DNA from: an uncultured Oscillibacter sp.
Lineage (GTDB): Bacteria > Bacillota > Clostridia > Oscillospirales > Oscillospiraceae
Assembly: GCA_937884915.1 (NCBI GenBank)
Contig: CALAAN010000153.1
Span: 1 to 8,906 of the forward strand
DNA length: 8,906 bases
Direction: 5' to 3'
The notes under the pieces are model-generated. The model saw only the letters and a list, made by a program, of their open reading frames with translations, was not told the DNA's origin and made no database searches. Below, piece after piece: positions 6,898 to 8,906 of this stretch. The translations under genes and the position numbers were made by a program. Every line of letters begins with the position of its first letter. Positions within the stretch are counted from its first letter, which is position 1.

Positions 6898-7324
6898 TGC
6901 GCGGCCCCCCTTCGCTGAGCAGCAGCGTCTTTCCGAGGTGGATGAAGCGCGCGAGCTGTGCCGCGCGCTCGACCTTGTCCTGCCGCTCCGGCTTCAAAAA
7001 CGGGCGCAGCGCGCGCAGGAACGCGGCGGTCTCGCCGCTCTCGGGCCGATTCAGCTGCGAGAGCACGGGCACTAGCTTGGCGATCATGCTCGGGTCGATG
7101 CCGCCGAGCAGCGACGAGAGGTCCCCCATCGGATCGCCCTGCGGCGGTGGCGGCGGGGGAGCGGACGGCGCAGGGCCCGCCGCGCCGCCTGCGGGCTGGG
7201 GAGGCGGCGCGCCGCCGCCGGACTGCCCCATCTGCTGCGACAGGCTCTGCGCCATGCTGACGACCTGCGCCATGGCGTCCGGATCGGAGAGCAGGGTATT
7301 CAGTTTTTCCTCCCACTCGCTCAT
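6890..7324 (-). CDS. Hypothetical protein with Pro/Gly-rich central linker
   Basis: A 144-residue predicted soluble protein without signal peptide or membrane segment; no known domain recognised. An N-terminal helix (1-34) contains DPDAMAQVVSMAQ. A low-complexity Pro/Gly/Ala linker follows (35-66; SGGGAPPP at 35-42, PPQGD at 60-64). The C-terminal helical domain (67-133) contains LLGGIDPSMIAKLVPVL and a charged, regularly spaced stretch RPFLKPERQDKVERAAQLARFI. The start ATG (7322-7324) has GGGAGGG seven bases upstream. It is the middle gene of the cluster, 21 bases after the 85-residue gene and overlapping the next by 8 bases. The shared linker words with its downstream neighbour suggest partner proteins or an old duplication. 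Confidence 0.78.
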   Translation of the reverse strand: MSEWEEKLNTLLSDPDAMAQVVSMAQSLSQQMGQSGGGAPPPQPAGGAAGPAPSAPPPPPPQGDPMGDLSSLLGGIDPSMIAKLVPVLSQLNRPESGETAAFLRALRPFLKPERQDKVERAAQLARFIHLGKTLLLSEGGPRNV

Positions 7325-7345
7325 CGTGACGCCCTCCCGCGGTTT

Positions 7346-7603
7346 TTATTTTTTTGCGCTGTCGTTGATGCGGTTCATAATGGCCATGCCCTCGGGGCTC
7401 TTCATGAGGTTCGAGAGCATCGCGGCCAGCTCCTTTGTGTTGCCCGCCGCGGCATTCTGCGCCGCGTGGCTGAGCGCCGTGCCGCCGTCCTGAGAAGTGA
7501 GCATCTGCATGAGCCTCTGCCCGTCGCCCGATTGCAGGAGCGACTGCGCCATGGCGGGATTGCGCTTAAACTTGTCGATGAGCTGCTGCGTGCTGTGATC
7601 CAT
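7346..7603 (-). CDS. Small hypothetical helical protein
   Basis: An 85-residue predicted all-helical soluble protein, first gene of the leftward three-gene cluster. Residues 10-36 contain KRNPAMAQSLLQSGDGQRLMQML, an arrangement of N-P-x-x-M-A-Q plus a following helix that recalls short helical repeats such as STI1/DP motifs. Residues 38-53 are Gly/Ala-rich, and 55-80 form a second helix pair with KSPEGMAIMNRIND, a weaker copy of the same pattern. AMAQ falls at residues 17-20, the same position as in the next gene's product. The start ATG (7601-7603) has GGAGG seven bases upstream. No function can be assigned. Confidence 0.75.
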   Translation of the reverse strand: MDHSTQQLIDKFKRNPAMAQSLLQSGDGQRLMQMLTSQDGGTALSHAAQNAAAGNTKELAAMLSNLMKSPEGMAIMNRINDSAKK

Positions 7604-7634
7604 AGCTGTGCCTCCGTTTCCTGTCTTTCAAGGC

Positions 7635-7661
7635 AGTATATGAGAGGGCCACGGCAGTTGT
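7635..7661 (-). promoter_or_regulatory. Candidate mother-cell-sigma-like promoter for the small-gene cluster
   Basis: On the minus strand, AC (7660-7661), 17 bases and CATATACT (7635-7642) fit most of the sigma-K consensus AC-N17-CATAnnnTA and partly sigma-E. The same bases offer a sigma-A-like TATACT but with no recognisable -35. It lies about 30 bases upstream of the first gene's start. With such short motifs a chance match is quite possible. Confidence 0.3.
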
Positions 7662-7696
7662 GCCGCCGCGGCGGCGAAATTTTTTGAAAAAATTTT
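7652..7696. repeat. Stacked palindromes in the divergent intergenic region
   Basis: Three inverted repeats lie end to end. First is a CGGCA/TGCCG hairpin with a GTTG loop (7652-7665). Second is the perfect 14-base palindrome GCCGCCGCGGCGGC (7662-7675), sharing bases with the first so both cannot fold at once. Third is the perfect 9+1+9 palindrome at 7677-7695, made of A3T6, G and A6T3. Read on the plus strand, the GC hairpin followed by six T's resembles an intrinsic terminator ahead of the sigma gene. Confidence 0.6.
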
Positions 7697-7731
7697 CTGT
7701 GACTGTGAAAGAAAACGCCCTGCCCGCGCAC

Positions 7732-8238
7732 ATGTATGGTGTAAGGCCTTTGAGGAGAGAAACATATACGTTTTCAAACGAAGCATTTGCCCAAAATGCA
7801 GAAAAGTACATGGACACGGTCTTTCGCGTGGCCTACGGCTGGCTCAAAAACCCGGACGACGCCAACGATGTGACGCAGGACGTATTGGTAGAGCTGTACA
7901 AAACGGACAAGGCGTTCGAATCGGACGCCCATTTGAAAAACTGGCTCATCCGCGTCACCGTCAATCGCTGCAAGATGCTCTTCCGCTCGCCGTGGCGCAG
8001 ACATGAGGACATCGACGACTACGCCGAGACGTTATCCTTCGAGCAGCCGCGCGACGGCGAGCTCTTCAAAGCCGTGATGGCGCTCGACAAAAAATACCGC
8101 GTGCCGCTGCTGCTCTTCTACTACGAGGGGTACTCGACCGCAGAAGTTGCGTCGATGCTCGGCATTCCCGAAAAGACCGTCAGCACAAGACTTTTTCGCG
8201 CAAGGGCAAAGCTCAGAACGATTTTGGAGGAGGAGTAA
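7732..8238 (+). CDS. ECF-type RNA polymerase sigma factor
   Basis: A sigma-70 family protein of the extracytoplasmic-function type, 168 residues from the ATG at 7732. Region 2 covers about 24-92: EKYMDTVFRVAYGWLKNPDD, DANDVTQDVLVELYK (core binding and -10 recognition) and HLKNWLIRVTVNRCK. Region 4 covers about 110-165: ALDKKYRVPLLLFYYEGYS and the helix-turn-helix STAEVASMLGIPEKTVSTRLFRARAKLR that reads the -35 element. There is no region 3. The start is uncertain: neither the ATG at 7732 nor the TTG at 7750 has a good ribosome binding site, while AGGAGA (7753-7758) faces an in-frame ACG at 7768. The open frame reaches back to a GTG at 7660 through the palindromes. The family homology begins only near the FSNEAF segment. 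The following membrane protein starts 4 bases after its stop and is probably its anti-sigma factor. Confidence 0.9.
   Translation: MYGVRPLRRETYTFSNEAFAQNAEKYMDTVFRVAYGWLKNPDDANDVTQDVLVELYKTDKAFESDAHLKNWLIRVTVNRCKMLFRSPWRRHEDIDDYAETLSFEQPRDGELFKAVMALDKKYRVPLLLFYYEGYSTAEVASMLGIPEKTVSTRLFRARAKLRTILEEE
7753..7758 (+). promoter_or_regulatory. Orphan Shine-Dalgarno within the sigma gene 5' end
   Basis: AGGAGA is the only strong ribosome binding site near the sigma gene start. Nine bases downstream, where a start codon is expected, the in-frame codon is ACG (7768-7770). ATG would differ by one base and would give a protein starting just at the conserved part. Confidence 0.45.
8226..8235 (+). promoter_or_regulatory. 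Ribosome binding site of the putative anti-sigma gene
   Basis: GGAGGAGGAG, seven bases before the ATG at 8243, is made of the last three Glu codons of the sigma gene. Its strength and the 4-base gap between the genes point to efficient, coupled translation of the anti-sigma partner. Confidence 0.75.
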
Positions 8239-8242
8239 AGCA

Positions 8243-8836
8243 ATGACAGAGAAAGAACAGTTCCAACGCGCGTTCGCGCCGCTGCACGCCTCCCCGGACA
8301 CCTTGACGGAGGTAATGAAAATGACGGAACAGAAACATGGAAAGCGCGCGCTGCGCCGCGCGGCGACCCTCGGCCTTGCCGCGGCCCTCGTGCTGGCGCT
8401 CGGCAGCGTTGCGTATGCCTCGGACCTCGGCGGTATCCAGCGCACGGTGCAGCTCTGGTTCAAGGGCGACCAGACCGACGCGGTCATCACGGTCGACCCC
8501 GGCCACTATACGCTGCACTACACGGATCAGGACGGAACCGAGCACGAAATGGACGGCGGTGGCGTCGCCATCGAAGACGACAGCACGGAGCGCCCAATGA
8601 CCGAGAATGAGATATTCGAACAGCTGAGCGAGCCGGAGGTCATTTATGAGGACGACGGTACGGTGATGCTCTACTACCGTGGCCAGTCGCTCGACATTAC
8701 AGACAGGTTTGATGAAAGCGGCCTCTGCCATGTTTTGCTTCGCGACGAAGAGAATGGCGAAAAGACGCTCTTTATTACGGTCAAATATCAGGAGGGGTAT
8801 TCCTATAATTCCGTGAAATATGAAGATCCCTCTTGA
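8243..8836 (+). CDS. Putative anti-sigma factor, single-pass membrane protein
   Basis: A 197-residue protein with a short cytoplasmic N-terminal part (1-38, including FAPLHASPDTLTEVMKMTEQK), one membrane helix at about 40-59 preceded by KRALRR, and an extracellular domain of about 138 residues rich in Asp, Glu, Tyr and Gly (for example EVIYEDDGTVMLYYRG at 132-147 and LFITVKYQEGYSYNSVKYED at 176-195). This in/helix/out layout directly after an ECF sigma gene fits a membrane anti-sigma that holds the sigma factor until a surface signal is sensed. The zinc-finger HxxxCxxC motif of the common ZAS class is absent; the only cysteine is C162, outside. The overall plan recalls DUF4179-type proteins, but I cannot assign a domain. 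ATG 8243 is fixed by the strong ribosome binding site; the longer open frame inside the sigma gene is shadow. Confidence 0.78.
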   Translation: MTEKEQFQRAFAPLHASPDTLTEVMKMTEQKHGKRALRRAATLGLAAALVLALGSVAYASDLGGIQRTVQLWFKGDQTDAVITVDPGHYTLHYTDQDGTEHEMDGGGVAIEDDSTERPMTENEIFEQLSEPEVIYEDDGTVMLYYRGQSLDITDRFDESGLCHVLLRDEENGEKTLFITVKYQEGYSYNSVKYEDPS

Positions 8837-8906
8837 GACACATTGAATGTCCTAGAGTGTATCTGAAAAGTCAAAAATAGCGAAACGAACAAGAAAAAGA
8901 CACAAA
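8837..8906. other. AT-rich non-coding end, possible insertion-sequence tip
   Basis: After the anti-sigma stop, composition falls sharply in GC compared with the rest of the window. It holds an 11-base palindrome ACATTGAATGT (8840-8850), a CTAG (8852-8855), and then GAGTGTATCTGAAAAGTC (8855-8872), which has the look of terminal inverted repeats of some IS1182-like elements. No transposase is visible inside the window, and no terminator for the sigma operon is seen. Confidence 0.25.

Noticed and set aside
6720..7220. G-rich repeats as possible regulatory G-quadruplexes
   Set aside because: The runs are explained by Pro/Gly codons of the minus-strand genes; most are GG steps broken by C, weak for quadruplex formation.
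6447..7316. A 289-codon minus-strand open frame in another frame over the small-gene cluster
   Set aside because: Arg-rich frame-shadow that runs through the terminator and into the convergent gene.
6762..7493. A 243-codon plus-strand open frame across the small-gene cluster
   Set aside because: It is the complement of the Pro/Gly-rich genes, which have ordered starts, ribosome binding sites and tight spacing on the minus strand.
1..8906. CRISPR array, tRNA or rRNA genes
   Set aside because: No regularly spaced repeats and no cloverleaf or rRNA-like segments were seen on either strand.

Overview
The window looks like a chromosomal segment of a GC-rich Firmicute of the class Clostridia, most like gut Oscillospiraceae/Ruminococcaceae. 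This is inferred from AGGAGG-type ribosome binding sites, sigma-A promoters, a SpoIIM-family membrane protein, a TagO/MnaA-type pair and an ECF sigma/membrane anti-sigma pair, all in strongly GC-biased codons. The species cannot be named from sequence alone. I see no rRNA, tRNA, CRISPR array or complete mobile element.

Left part (1-2355). Two genes read leftwards: gltX (glutamyl-tRNA synthetase) and a SpoIIM/DUF95-family membrane protein whose start overlaps the gltX stop as ATGA. A clean sigma-A promoter drives gltX. A second one, just past the SpoIIM-like gene, points out of the left edge to a gene outside the window. The 211-base gltX/trpS gap is a divergent promoter region without a T-box.

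Middle (2356-6554). A rightward operon: trpS, tagO/wecA-type undecaprenyl-phosphate GlcNAc-1-phosphate transferase, wecB/mnaA UDP-GlcNAc 2-epimerase, and an uncharacterised single-pass membrane protein. TagO consumes UDP-GlcNAc to start a lipid-linked glycopolymer, and WecB makes UDP-ManNAc from the same precursor, so the pair fits the first steps of teichoic-acid-like linkage-unit or surface polysaccharide synthesis. A perfect 18-bp-stem hairpin with A and T tracts ends the operon and can act in both directions.

Right part (6555-8906). A leftward cluster of three small genes of unknown function, two with Pro/Gly-rich linkers, runs into the same terminator from the other side. They share sequence patterns (AMAQ at residues 17-20 in two; SGGGAPPP and PPQGD in two) and look like one functional module. 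Divergent from it is an ECF sigma factor followed by a single-pass membrane protein that is probably its anti-sigma factor. The gap between them holds stacked palindromes and a mother-cell-sigma-like promoter candidate. The sigma gene has a puzzling start: its only good Shine-Dalgarno faces an ACG codon. The last 70 bases turn AT-rich and could contain the tip of an insertion sequence.

The best candidates for something undescribed are the three-gene Pro-rich module with the adjacent sigma/anti-sigma pair, and the unknown fourth gene of the tagO-wecB operon.
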